Assembly (NCBI RefSeq): GCF_008086345.1
Contig: NZ_CP043006.1
Location: forward strand, 742,032 to 806,031
Length of the DNA: 64,000 nucleotides
Origin: Chitinophaga sp. XS-30
GTDB taxonomy: Bacteria > Bacteroidota > Bacteroidia > Chitinophagales > Chitinophagaceae
Reading direction: 5' to 3'
This document shows positions 52,608 through 61,211 of this stretch, piece by piece; positions within the stretch are counted from its first letter, which is position 1; each line of letters begins with the position of its first letter. The position numbers and the translations under genes were made by a program. The notes under the pieces were generated by a model, which saw nothing but the letters and a program-made list of their open reading frames with translations, was not told where the DNA came from and searched no databases.

Positions 52608-53318
52608 TTAGATCACGGGATTCTTTGCATACTCGGCCCACAGTTCATCCACTGTTTTACCGGTCTCCGTCTTCCAGAATTCATCTGTATAGGTTTTGCT
52701 GCGCATGGCACTGTCCAGCTTCACGATAATACCGCTCTTCGCATTTTTCTCCAGCCAGATAAAAAACCTTGCCGTGATGCGATAGGCGTTTTTGTAGCTG
52801 TGCTCCGGCTTGAAGGCTGGCATACTCCAGCCGGCGCCTTCGTTGTCAACTCCCATGGTCGCGCGCACATAATCCGCGATACCCTCCGTGATCCAGCCTT
52901 CACCACCGCGGTAAGATTGAATGATGTGCATCACTTCATGCGTCACCACATCAATGTCACCCGGGTTCTTGTCGAACCATCCCGGGTTGTAATGAACATA
53001 GGTACCGGCTGTTGCAGCTACGCCATCGTATTTCGGGTTGATGATGAAAGTCACTTTTTTGGCCGTCTTTGGATTGTAGATCTTCGCCTGTTCCGGGTAA
53101 ACGGTAAAGAATGTTTCGATCATACGCTCTTTCAGCGCAGGGCTGAAACCTTCCGATTTGTTCACGAAGATCAGCGTGTATTCTCCACGGGTGACAGAAT
53201 CTTTTGATACCACACCGGTCTCTATATCCCTCCATCCGTTATTTCGCTGGGCATGCACACTCAGTCCTGCCAGCAGCAGGCATGAAACCGCCAGGGTCTT
53301 GTAGATTTTCTTGATCAT
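52608..53318 (-). CDS. Secreted basic secretory protein (BSP) family metallopeptidase
   Basis: 236-residue exported protein. The signal peptide ends in SVHAQ. The zinc motif HEVMHIIQ (HExxH) is followed by EGWITEGIADYVRATMG, the second conserved block of the plant-type basic secretory protein family. The first half has YTLIFVNKSEGF and KKVTFIINPKYDGVAAT, also typical. It is a predicted zinc peptidase of the gluzincin kind; substrate unknown. Monocistronic by appearance. Confidence 0.88.
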   Translation of the reverse strand: MIKKIYKTLAVSCLLLAGLSVHAQRNNGWRDIETGVVSKDSVTRGEYTLIFVNKSEGFSPALKERMIETFFTVYPEQAKIYNPKTAKKVTFIINPKYDGVAATAGTYVHYNPGWFDKNPGDIDVVTHEVMHIIQSYRGGEGWITEGIADYVRATMGVDNEGAGWSMPAFKPEHSYKNAYRITARFFIWLEKNAKSGIIVKLDSAMRSKTYTDEFWKTETGKTVDELWAEYAKNPVI

Positions 53319-53547
53319 GACTGTATTTACATTTTAAGTATTTTGGATATGCTCTTCCCCTATCCTTTGCCGGTTTTATCCCTCCGGACAGATCGGGCAG
53401 CTGGCGGGAATGCTACCCCTAAAACTAATACCGCAGCTTTGCATATCCTGTTAACACACCTCAAATACATTGTTAACGGATTTTAAATGTGCTTGCATAA
53501 TTGAAATTATTTGCTGATAATGAGGAGCTTTTTGGCACTCTTGCACT

Positions 53548-54930
53548 ATGCGGTCACCGATTCTAATACATAAACTGATAGCGGTCACCAGCTTCCTGAT
53601 CTTATCCAGTGTGCTATTCTTTTTGCTGTATAATACATACAAGCTGAAGAACCAGCACTATGCCCTGGAGGAAAGGGCGGTACTGGATCATGAATACCAG
53701 CGGTATATCAGCAATGACAAGCTGTTCCCGGGAGGGGCGAAGATACTGGACAAGTATGTGTACCGCAACATAGGGGAGTTCGAGCGGCTGCATAAAACGG
53801 ACAAGGTTAAATTCGACTCCCTGCGGCGGCGGTTCTGCGATACCGCTTTTGCGGCGCTCCGCGAGGCCAATAGTGTAGACAGCCTTTTGCAAGTCATCAA
53901 AAAGAAACACAACATCGAACGGGAGTTGCACTATGCTCTCCAGGCACGGTTGCTGGAAGTGAAGTTCGACAACAATCAGTACGTGACCATTTTCGATTAC
54001 CGGGAGCCGGAGAGCCCATCCCCCCTGATCGGCGGCACGCTGAAAGACATCAATTCACAAAACCTGATCACCGCACTTACCGTCAGCGCGGCATCCAATT
54101 ACAGCTACCGTTTTTCGTTCAGCCTGAATGCCGATACGCCCAACCGGTTCATCACCATCCTGCGGCAGATGATGCCGGCCTTTGCCCTGGCGCTATTCTC
54201 CATCCTTTCGGTGGTGATCATCTATTACATCACTTTCCGGAACTGGCTCAGGCAGAAAAAGCTGTCGGAAATGAAATCCGATTTCATCAACAGCATTACC
54301 CATGAATTCCATACCCCGCTGGCTGCCATCATTGTAGCCAACAAGACCTTAAGCCGCATTTCCGCGTCGGACAACATTTCTCCGCTCACCGAGGTGATCA
54401 ACCGGCAGGCGGAACGTCTCAAAAAACTGATTGCACAAACACTGGACATCACAACGCTGAACAAGGTAACTTTGCAGAAAGAGACGCATTCCCTGCATGC
54501 ACTGCTGGACGAGATACTGCTGGACTACCGCCTGAAACTTACCGGTACCAATGTACAGCTCAGCCTTGTAAAGGCCGCCGTGAAGGACGAGACGCAGGTA
54601 GACCAGTTCTGGTTCACCACCGTAGTGCTCAACATCCTGGACAACGCCATTAAATACAATGACCAGTCGTACAAGGAAATACAGGTATCCACCCTGAATG
54701 ATAAAAAGAACATTATCCTGCGTATTGCGGATAACGGGGTGGGGATGAACGCAGAGACGCAAAGGATGATCTTCGAAAAGTTCTACCGCCGGGAACCGCA
54801 GGTGTCCGTGGGGCTGGGACTGGGGCTGTTCTACGTCAAGCAGGCCATTGATGCGCATAACTGGAAGATCAGCGTGGAAAGCACGCCCGGCGCCGGAAGT
54901 GTGTTCATTATTACTATTCCGATTTTATGA
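53548..54930 (+). CDS. Sensor histidine kinase (HisKA type)
   Basis: 460-residue inner-membrane kinase. Two membrane helices (about 10-29 and 210-230) enclose a periplasmic sensor of about 180 residues with no named fold. The H-box is NSITHEFHTPLAAIIVANKT, followed by N-box LNILDNAIKYND, G1 RIADNGVGM, F-box FEKFYRRE and G2 GLGLGLFYVK. The regulator gene starts 31 nt (or 46 nt) after it. It resembles RprX-type kinases of Bacteroidota. Confidence 0.93.
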   Translation: MRSPILIHKLIAVTSFLILSSVLFFLLYNTYKLKNQHYALEERAVLDHEYQRYISNDKLFPGGAKILDKYVYRNIGEFERLHKTDKVKFDSLRRRFCDTAFAALREANSVDSLLQVIKKKHNIERELHYALQARLLEVKFDNNQYVTIFDYREPESPSPLIGGTLKDINSQNLITALTVSAASNYSYRFSFSLNADTPNRFITILRQMMPAFALALFSILSVVIIYYITFRNWLRQKKLSEMKSDFINSITHEFHTPLAAIIVANKTLSRISASDNISPLTEVINRQAERLKKLIAQTLDITTLNKVTLQKETHSLHALLDEILLDYRLKLTGTNVQLSLVKAAVKDETQVDQFWFTTVVLNILDNAIKYNDQSYKEIQVSTLNDKKNIILRIADNGVGMNAETQRMIFEKFYRREPQVSVGLGLGLFYVKQAIDAHNWKISVESTPGAGSVFIITIPIL

Positions 54931-54985
54931 AACCGCTATGGGAAAGCTTTTGTGTAACTAAATGAATCCGGATTTTATGAAACCG
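54921..54985 (+). repeat. 15-bp direct repeats around the kinase/regulator junction
   Basis: GATTTTATGAAACCG occurs at 54921-54935 (over the kinase stop) and again at 54971-54985 (over one possible regulator start), exactly 50 bp apart. The first copy would give an ATGA overlap start; the 50 bp between copies look inserted or duplicated. Confidence 0.7.
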
Positions 54986-55681
54986 AACATCCTGTTGGTT
55001 GAAGATGAAGGAGACCTGGGCAATGTGGTCAAACAATACCTGGAGATCTCCGATTTTGCTGTTACCTGGTTCCGCAACAGCATGCAGGCGCTGGAGTATG
55101 TGCAAAACCACCTGGACAAATTCCATATTGTGCTGCTGGATGTTTCCATGCCGGAAATGGACGGGTTTACGCTTGCCCAGCATATCGTAAAGATCCGGCC
55201 GGACATGCCCTTCCTCTTTCTTACCGCCCGCAATGAGCGGTCGGACAAACTCTTCGGGCTCAAGATCGGGGCGGACGATTATATCACCAAACCCTTTGAT
55301 ATCGATGAGCTGGTGCTTCGCATCCGCAACATCATCAAACGTAAGTTCGTAGCGCTGGAACAGCAGGGGCCCAGAAATCACATCGAGCGGGGCGACGTAA
55401 GGTTTTATAAGGACTCCTTACGGCTGAGTATCGGCGACAAACATGAAAGCATGCTGACGCCACGGGAGGCGGAATTGCTGGAATTCCTGTTCCGTCATGA
55501 AAACAAGGTGCTGCGGCGCGAGGAAATACTGGTGCAGCTGTGGGGAGATAATGACTATTTCCTGGGGCGCAGTCTGGACGTGTTCGTATCCAGACTGCGG
55601 AAACATCTCGGGAAATCCGCCTTTGTAAGCATTGAGAATGTATATGGGGTAGGGTTCATATTCAAGGTACAACCATCATGA
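54962..55681 (+). CDS. OmpR-family response regulator
   Basis: 239-residue cytoplasmic transcription factor (234 if ATG 54977 is used). The receiver has EDEG, the phospho-acceptor Asp in VLLDVSMPEMDG, LTARNE and the Lys in YITKPFD. The C-terminal winged-helix domain has LTPREAELLEFLFRHENKVL and RSLDVFVSRLRKHLG, ending in VYGVGFIF. It is the partner of the kinase before it. In Bacteroidota this type (RprY-like) controls envelope and stress genes. Confidence 0.94.
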   Translation: MNPDFMKPNILLVEDEGDLGNVVKQYLEISDFAVTWFRNSMQALEYVQNHLDKFHIVLLDVSMPEMDGFTLAQHIVKIRPDMPFLFLTARNERSDKLFGLKIGADDYITKPFDIDELVLRIRNIIKRKFVALEQQGPRNHIERGDVRFYKDSLRLSIGDKHESMLTPREAELLEFLFRHENKVLRREEILVQLWGDNDYFLGRSLDVFVSRLRKHLGKSAFVSIENVYGVGFIFKVQPS

Positions 55682-55745
55682 CGGATATGCCCTTCGTTGG
55701 TGATCCGGTGAACTTTCGTTATTTTCCGGACAGCAAATCCGGCCT

Positions 55746-56801
55746 TTGCAAAACATAAAACCATACAAAGTTCCGCCCCGGAACACGCTCATCCTGCTTA
55801 CAGCTTTGGCTATCGCCATCCTGTTCTCCTTACCCCGCCTCGCTCTCCTGAGGCAGGCAAGCGCTGATATACTGAAGACGGGGGACTTCCTGCTGCGCAC
55901 CGCCTATTCACTGCTGATCGCCATCGCTTTTCTTACGCTGAATACATCAGACCGGAAGATACGGCTGGGAAGGATCACCATCGACCTGTCTGCATTCTGG
56001 CAACGCATCGTGCTGAGCATATTGCTGTACGTCCTGCTCCGGGGGCTGCTGATCCGGTTCCATTTGTCCGTTGCGGACCCGTTCGCGCCGGAAAAGGTTT
56101 TCCGTTTTGTGTTTTCGCTTTATATGCTGATGGAGGTCATCCTATCTTTTCTCATTGCACAGATCTACCGGATGGTATTTTACAACTACCGGGTGAATAT
56201 GGCAAATGCCGCCCTGCTCAAAACCAATGCGGAAACGCGGTATGAGGTGTTGAAGAACCAGGTGAACCCTCATTTCCTGTTCAATTCCTTCAGCACCATC
56301 AATGCCCTGATCCAAAGCGACCAGGCTGCCGCAGTGGCGTTTGTGAACAATATGTCTGATGTTTTCCGGTATGTGCTCAAAAGCAGCAACCTGGAAAAGG
56401 TGCGGCTGGGAGAAGAGGTCGCTTTCATTGAAGCTTATACCGCCATGCTCCGGGGCCGTTACGGCAGCAAGGTCAGTTTCCGGATAAACATTCCGTCGGC
56501 GTTGATGCAGAAAATGATACCGCCCATGGCCCTGCAGATACTTGTTGAAAATGCCGTAAAACATAACGTGGCGGCAGAACAACGGCCGCTGACAGTGGAT
56601 ATTTCCGTTACAGGGGACAGCCGGCTCACCGTTTCCAACAACCTGCAGAAAAAGAAAGTGCCGGAGCCTTCCACCGGTCTGGGGCTGCATAATTTAAACC
56701 AACGCTTCCAATACCTGTCCAACCAGGAGATAGATATCCGGCAAACGGATACGCATTTTTCCGTAACCATACCTTTATTACATGAAACTGCTGATCATTG
56801 A
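55746..56801 (+). CDS. LytS/YehU-type sensor histidine kinase, TTG start
   Basis: 351-residue inner-membrane kinase. Four hydrophobic segments (about 14-150) are followed by the His_kinase motif VNPHFLFNSFSTINALI and ATPase motifs LVENAVKHN and STGLGLHNLNQRFQYL. No ATG lies before the first membrane helix; TTG 55746 (MQNIKPYKVPPRN) gives a complete protein. It follows the OmpR regulator by 64 bp and overlaps the LytTR gene by 20 nt. Confidence 0.9.
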   Translation: MQNIKPYKVPPRNTLILLTALAIAILFSLPRLALLRQASADILKTGDFLLRTAYSLLIAIAFLTLNTSDRKIRLGRITIDLSAFWQRIVLSILLYVLLRGLLIRFHLSVADPFAPEKVFRFVFSLYMLMEVILSFLIAQIYRMVFYNYRVNMANAALLKTNAETRYEVLKNQVNPHFLFNSFSTINALIQSDQAAAVAFVNNMSDVFRYVLKSSNLEKVRLGEEVAFIEAYTAMLRGRYGSKVSFRINIPSALMQKMIPPMALQILVENAVKHNVAAEQRPLTVDISVTGDSRLTVSNNLQKKKVPEPSTGLGLHNLNQRFQYLSNQEIDIRQTDTHFSVTIPLLHETADH

Positions 56802-57537
56802 AGATGAAGCCGGCGCCGCCGCGCAACTGACGGCCATGCTGCAGGCCCAGGTGAAAGGCGCCGAGATCATGGCCGTCATAGACAGTGTGGAAGAGGCTGT
56901 CCGCTACCTGTCCAGCCGGCCGGACATAGACCTGATCTTTCTGGACATCTACCTGTCAGACGGCATCAGTTTCGATATTTTCCGGGACCTGCGTATCGAT
57001 ACCCCGGTCATCTTCACCACTGCTTACGACCAGTACGCCATTCGCGCTTTTGAGCTCAACAGCATCGACTACCTGCTCAAACCCCTGCGGGCAGAACAAC
57101 TCCAAAGCGCACTGGACAAGTACCGGCAAAGGAAACAGCAGGTAGATGCCGCCATGATAGCCACCATCCGGCAGATGATGGGTGGAAACAACTCCTGGAA
57201 AAAGAACTTCCTGATCCCCTTCAAAGACCGCCTGATACCTGTTCCGGCGGATGCATTCGCCTATTTCGAGACCAGCAACGGCATTGTACGGGGCATACAG
57301 TTCGATAAAAAAATGCATCATATGGAAGAAACCCTGGAAGAACTGGCGGAGAAGCTCGACCCCGCGTTATTCTACCGCGCCAACCGCCAGTATCTCGTCA
57401 GCCGCCGTGCCATCGTAGATGTGCAGTATTATTTCAACGGCCGGTTATACCTCAATCTGGCGGTGCCGCCGGCAGAAAAAGTACTGGTCAGCAAGGCCAA
57501 AGCGGGTGATTTCAAAGCCTGGATGGGCAGCATATAG
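56782..57537 (+). CDS. LytTR-family response regulator
   Basis: 251-residue cytoplasmic transcription factor. The receiver has IIEDEAGA, the Asp in LIFLDIYLSDG, TTAYDQYAIRAFELNSIDYL and LLKPLR. The LytTR domain (about 145-251) shows DAFAYFETSNGIVRG and FYRANRQYLVSRRAIVDV. It overlaps its kinase by 20 nt, so the pair is translated together. Its DNA targets are not seen. Confidence 0.94.
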   Translation: MKLLIIEDEAGAAAQLTAMLQAQVKGAEIMAVIDSVEEAVRYLSSRPDIDLIFLDIYLSDGISFDIFRDLRIDTPVIFTTAYDQYAIRAFELNSIDYLLKPLRAEQLQSALDKYRQRKQQVDAAMIATIRQMMGGNNSWKKNFLIPFKDRLIPVPADAFAYFETSNGIVRGIQFDKKMHHMEETLEELAEKLDPALFYRANRQYLVSRRAIVDVQYYFNGRLYLNLAVPPAEKVLVSKAKAGDFKAWMGSI

Positions 57538-57649
57538 GCAACCGCTCACTGTCCGCATAAGGCAGTTCACCCGTTCTTTCGTCAGCCTCAGGTGCTTTGT
57601 GCCGGTTTTACGATACAGGAATCGGTTTATTTGTGAAAAAAATACAGCC

Positions 57650-58003
57650 ATGAAAAAGATCATGACAATTATCGCCCTGATGACAATGGCCGCCTGTTCC
57701 TACGGGCAGTCCGAGCCAAAAGAAGACCTGCAGGAAAAAATGCTGGAATACCGGGAAAAGCTCAACCTGACCGAAGAACAGTCTGAAAAAGTGGATTCGA
57801 TCAATGCCGGTTACCTGGATGAGCTGTCCAAACTCAAAGCGTCCGAAGAATCCAAACTGGCCAAATTCAGGCGCTTTAAAGACATCCAGGCAAAGAAAGA
57901 CAAGCAGATGAAGGAAGTGCTGGATAAAGAACAGTACAAGCAATACCAGGCCATGCAGGCAGAAATGAAATCCGAACTGAAGAAAAAACGCAAATCACAA
58001 TGA
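57650..58003 (+). CDS. Small exported Spy/LTXXQ-like helical protein
   Basis: 117-residue protein with a signal peptide (MKKIMTIIALMTMAACSYGQ; the Cys may be a lipid site, but the context AACSYGQ also fits ordinary cleavage). The mature part is charged and helical, with LNLTEEQSEKVDSINAGYLDEL, like the LTxxQ segment of Spy/CpxP proteins, and a Lys-rich end. Likely a periplasmic chaperone-like or stress protein. It overlaps the next gene by 4 nt (ATGA). Confidence 0.75.
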   Translation: MKKIMTIIALMTMAACSYGQSEPKEDLQEKMLEYREKLNLTEEQSEKVDSINAGYLDELSKLKASEESKLAKFRRFKDIQAKKDKQMKEVLDKEQYKQYQAMQAEMKSELKKKRKSQ

Positions 58004-58893
58004 CAAATTTCCTGTTCAACTCACTGGTGGTCTCCCTCTTTATGCTGACGGGTTGCGACAAGAGCGACGGCCCTGAAGAAAAGACTTATCGTATTGAAGG
58101 CACGATGCAGGTAGACGGCAGAACGAGGCATTATCTGCTGTACCTGCCCACCGGTTACTACGATGATACTTCCCGCTATGCACTGGTATTGGGCCTGCAT
58201 GGCGGCGGCGGCAGCGCCGTGCAGTTCGACCGGCACTACGGGCTTACGCAGAAAGCCAATGCATCCAAGTTCATTGTGGTTTACCCGGAAGGTGTGCGCA
58301 GCGACGGGCCGCTTGGTGTGCGTACCTGGAATGCCGGCACCTGCTGTGATTATGCCGCCGAGAACAATATCGATGACGTAAAATATATCCGCCTGCTGAT
58401 CGACCAGCTGGTGGGCCGCTACCGGATCGATGCTAAAAAGGTTTATGCCGCGGGGATGTCCAACGGTGGTATGCTGGCTTACCGCCTGGCCTGCGAGATA
58501 CCCGACAAAATTGCCGCCATTGCGCCGGTCAGCTGTTCGATGGTAGCCTCGGGCTACAGTCCAACCCGGGCCATGCCCATTCTTCATATACATTCCGCGC
58601 AGGACACGAAGGTGCCTGTGCAGGGAGGCGTAGGGATATTCGGGTATTATTTCCCGCCGGTGGATTCCGGGCTGACGGTATTCGCGATGGGCAAGCCGCC
58701 CGTGGTAGTGGAAGACAATGCCAATTACAAGCTCACGAAGTGGGGAGAAGATATGGAGTATTACCTGACAACCGATGGCGGTCATGCCTGGCCGGGAGCG
58801 GTGCGGAACACGTCCTGGGGGGACCCGTCTTCTACCGCCGTTAACGCCAATGACCTGCTGTGGGCGTTCTTCCAGCGATACTCACTGAAGTGA
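58000..58893 (+). CDS. PHB-depolymerase/LpqC-like esterase lipoprotein
   Basis: 297-residue alpha/beta hydrolase with an N-terminal lipobox (SLFMLTGCDKS). The oxyanion segment is LGLHGGGGSAVQF, the nucleophile Ser is in AAGMSNGGML, the Asp in HSAQDTKVPV and the His in TDGGHAWPG. These fit the PHB depolymerase/feruloyl-esterase-like family (Esterase_PHB). Likely substrate is an ester-linked polymer or a carbohydrate ester; a precise one cannot be given. Translation is coupled to the small Spy-like gene. Confidence 0.88.
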   Translation: MTNFLFNSLVVSLFMLTGCDKSDGPEEKTYRIEGTMQVDGRTRHYLLYLPTGYYDDTSRYALVLGLHGGGGSAVQFDRHYGLTQKANASKFIVVYPEGVRSDGPLGVRTWNAGTCCDYAAENNIDDVKYIRLLIDQLVGRYRIDAKKVYAAGMSNGGMLAYRLACEIPDKIAAIAPVSCSMVASGYSPTRAMPILHIHSAQDTKVPVQGGVGIFGYYFPPVDSGLTVFAMGKPPVVVEDNANYKLTKWGEDMEYYLTTDGGHAWPGAVRNTSWGDPSSTAVNANDLLWAFFQRYSLK

Positions 58894-58965
58894 GAACAGG
58901 CGGGGTGGCTATTTTAGTCAGCCCCGCCTCTTTTTATTCCAGCCTATTTTATTTATTTTGGGGAA

Positions 58966-59898
58966 ATGCTACAATTACCCCGTATGATAACCAAAATCAC
59001 CCGATGCATAGCCGCATGCCTGCTATGGCCCATTCTTTCCTTTTCCCAGACCGGCAAAGCCGACCGTAAGCTTGAAAAAGCGCTGCGGGAGATCGTCAAT
59101 GAATTCAACGGCACCGCCGGCGTATATGTCCGGCATCTGAAAACCGGCAGATATGCGGCCGTGAATGCCGATACCATCTTTCCCACCGCCAGCATCGTGA
59201 AGGTACCTATCCTGGTGGGGCTGTTCGATAAAATAGAAAAAGGTGAACTGAAATATCACCAGCCGCTGGTGTACCGCGATTCCATCAAATACGGCGGCTC
59301 CGGCCTCATGCAATTCTTTAAAGATAGTTCGGAGACGGATATCAGCGTACTGGCAGCGCTGATGATGGCTTACAGCGATAATACCACCTCACTCTGGAAC
59401 CAGTCGCTGGCGGGAGGCGGAGCGCAGATCAACAAACTGATGGAGCAATACGGCCTTGAACATACCCGTGTAAACTCGCGTACACCCGGCCGCGAGGCGA
59501 TCTGGAAGATCTACGGCTGGGGGCAGACAACCCCGCGGGAAATGTCCGAACTGGTGGTGAAGATATTCCGGGGAGAAGTGATCAGCCCGGGCGCCAGCGA
59601 AAGAATGTACCGGCTGATGACGAAAGGCTATTATGATGAGCAGGCCATCTCGCAATTGCCCCCATATGTACAGGTGGCTGCCAAAAGCGGCTCCGTCAAT
59701 GAATCCCGTTCAGAAGTGCTGCTGGTGAATGCCCCTCATGGGGATTATGTGTTCTATGTGGGAACGAAGAATATAAAGGATCAGCGCTGGGAGCCGGATA
59801 ATGAAGCTGTGGCAATGATCCGGAAGATATCGGCTTTGCTGTGGGAGCATTTTGAACCGAAGAGCCGGTGGAAGCCGATGTTCAAGGCAGCGAAGTAG
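58966..59898 (+). CDS. Class A beta-lactamase-fold serine hydrolase, deacylating Glu not evident
   Basis: 310-residue exported serine hydrolase. After the signal peptide (ending SFSQ) come the active-site SxxK (PTASIVKVPILVG), SDN (MAYSDNTTSLWN) and the KSG triad (VAAKSGSVNES). In class A beta-lactamases a Glu (Ambler 166) lies about 15 residues before the TTP motif; here that position in NSRTPGREAIWKIYGWGQTTP is Thr, with a Glu only 11 residues before. So it may be a peptidase-type or unknown hydrolase rather than a resistance enzyme. Starts at 58966 and 58984 are both possible. It overlaps the convergent PPOX gene by 17 bp. Confidence 0.85.
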   Translation: MLQLPRMITKITRCIAACLLWPILSFSQTGKADRKLEKALREIVNEFNGTAGVYVRHLKTGRYAAVNADTIFPTASIVKVPILVGLFDKIEKGELKYHQPLVYRDSIKYGGSGLMQFFKDSSETDISVLAALMMAYSDNTTSLWNQSLAGGGAQINKLMEQYGLEHTRVNSRTPGREAIWKIYGWGQTTPREMSELVVKIFRGEVISPGASERMYRLMTKGYYDEQAISQLPPYVQVAAKSGSVNESRSEVLLVNAPHGDYVFYVGTKNIKDQRWEPDNEAVAMIRKISALLWEHFEPKSRWKPMFKAAK

Positions 59899-60457
59899 GA
59901 CCGGGAGCGCTGCTGTGCAACGCCGTGGGAAGACCATCCATGCTAAACTGGTTCTTTTCCGCTTTATAGGCTTCCAGTCCTTCCGCGCCTTTCTTCTCCA
60001 CCCATTTTTCCACATGGTCCCTTTCGCCCAGGTATTCATACAGCGGAACACCAAAGCCGCAGGAGGTCTGTACTTTATGAATATCCGCCACGATGATCTG
60101 GCGGGTGGAGGGGAGGATATTGAAATGTACGCTTAATTCTTCCCACTCAGCAGTTCCCGGCAGTACGGTGCGGCCTTTTCCGTAGAGGCGCAGGATATTC
60201 GGCGGGCCATCGAATGCGCAGAACATCAGCGTAATACGACCGTTCTCCCGGATGTGCGCGGAAGTTTCGTTACCGCTGCCGATGATGTCCATATACGCCA
60301 CACGGGACTCCGAGAGTACCCGGAAGCTGTCCAGCCCCTTGGGAGAGAGATTGATGTGGGTGTCGGGGGCCAGGGGAGCGGTGGCCACGAAGAACATTTT
60401 CTGATGATGAATGAAGGCAGTATGCTGCGGGGTGATGGCATCAAAGAATTTTCCCAT
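59882..60457 (-). CDS. Pyridoxamine 5'-phosphate oxidase (PPOX) family protein
   Basis: 191-residue cytoplasmic split-barrel flavin-binding protein. Family signs are FFVATAPLAPDTHINLSPKG, VAYMDIIGSGNETSAHIRENGRI in two blocks, FDGPPNILRLYGKG and the later SCGFGVPLYEY. Members bind FMN or F420; many act in stress or haem chemistry, but activity here is unknown. It has a good candidate promoter at 60478-60511. Confidence 0.9.
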   Translation of the reverse strand: MGKFFDAITPQHTAFIHHQKMFFVATAPLAPDTHINLSPKGLDSFRVLSESRVAYMDIIGSGNETSAHIRENGRITLMFCAFDGPPNILRLYGKGRTVLPGTAEWEELSVHFNILPSTRQIIVADIHKVQTSCGFGVPLYEYLGERDHVEKWVEKKGAEGLEAYKAEKNQFSMDGLPTALHSSAPGPTSLP

Positions 60458-60477
60458 ATTGCTGTTATTTGGTCCTG

Positions 60478-60511
60478 CAAAGATAAGGGACGGCGCCTAT
60501 TGTATTTCCAA
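60478..60511 (-). promoter_or_regulatory. Candidate Bacteroidota promoter of the PPOX gene
   Basis: On the minus strand: TTG (60511-60509), 23-nt spacer, TATCTTTG (60485-60478), 20 nt before the ATG at 60457. Both boxes fit TTG-N17-23-TAnnTTTG. Confidence 0.55.
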
Positions 60512-60521
60512 TGCAATTTTC

Positions 60522-60538
60522 TTATCTTGTTAAGATAA
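60522..60538. promoter_or_regulatory. Palindromic operator-like site
   Basis: Perfect inverted repeat TTATCTT-GTT-AAGATAA in the divergent region between the PPOX gene and the small secreted-protein gene, just upstream of the PPOX -33 box. A dimeric regulator could bind it. Confidence 0.4.
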
Positions 60539-60581
60539 CCCGTACAATTAAGCGCTACCTCAAGTTAACTAAACTACTGTT

Positions 60582-61010
60582 ATGAAAACACCATCCCAAA
60601 ATGCAAAGAGGGGCATACTGTCCTCCACCCGCAAATCCGTTAAACATCAATTCCTGTTGAAAACGCTGATGGCACTGCTCGTTTTCTGTTCGCTGGCGGT
60701 ATGGCCCATGCAACATACCCAGGCAGAAAAGCACAGTGCAAATGCTTTCAGCATCGGCCTGAATGTGTATAATGGCACCACTTATAACGGCGCCATTTAC
60801 CTGTACGGTCCTACCAGTATCAGCGCTACCCTTAGCCCGGGGGCTTCTTCCTACGGTCCCCTGACCGCAGGTTCTTACACCGTGAATATGTACACGTCCG
60901 CGCCCGGCACGCGCACTTTTACATTCAACAATGAATCCGTTACCACTTCGGCGGGATATGCTACATTTAATGTAAACATCTCCTACACGTCGTTCGCTAC
61001 TATTAATTGA
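60582..61010 (+). CDS. Small secreted protein, unknown function
   Basis: 142-residue protein with a long n-region and a hydrophobic helix (LKTLMALLVFCSLAVWPM, about 28-45), cleavage likely near TQA. The mature part of about 90 residues is rich in Ser, Thr, Tyr and Gly and reads as a small all-beta fold (GLNVYNGTTYNGAIYLYG, SYTVNMYTSAPGTRTFTF). No family is recognised. It stands alone and may be a structural or surface protein. Confidence 0.65.
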   Translation: MKTPSQNAKRGILSSTRKSVKHQFLLKTLMALLVFCSLAVWPMQHTQAEKHSANAFSIGLNVYNGTTYNGAIYLYGPTSISATLSPGASSYGPLTAGSYTVNMYTSAPGTRTFTFNNESVTTSAGYATFNVNISYTSFATIN

Positions 61011-61020
61011 TTATTGATCT

Positions 61021-61093
61021 TCCTGCGGAGGCATACCGGGAATGTAAACCGGGGTGGCTAATAATTGTAAGTGCTTTCGCAGGGAGTTTTTTT
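61021..61093 (+). terminator. Possible terminator after the small secreted-protein gene
   Basis: CCTGCGGA (61022-61029) can pair with TTCGCAGG (61076-61083, including one G-U pair) over a 46-nt loop, followed by GAG and seven T. The long loop makes the call uncertain. Confidence 0.4.
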
Positions 61094-61211
61094 GGGGGGC
61101 GTCATGCGCTGAATTAATTAAGGGGTATTCCCATTCTTCTGACTTTATCCTTACATGCATCACCTCTGTTGCAAACCAGCAGAGCGATGCTCATGATATT
61201 CCCTTTAATGA

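Noticed and set aside
58966..59898. Antibiotic resistance gene call for the beta-lactamase-fold protein
   Set aside because: Expected deacylating Glu is not at its position, so only the fold is supported.
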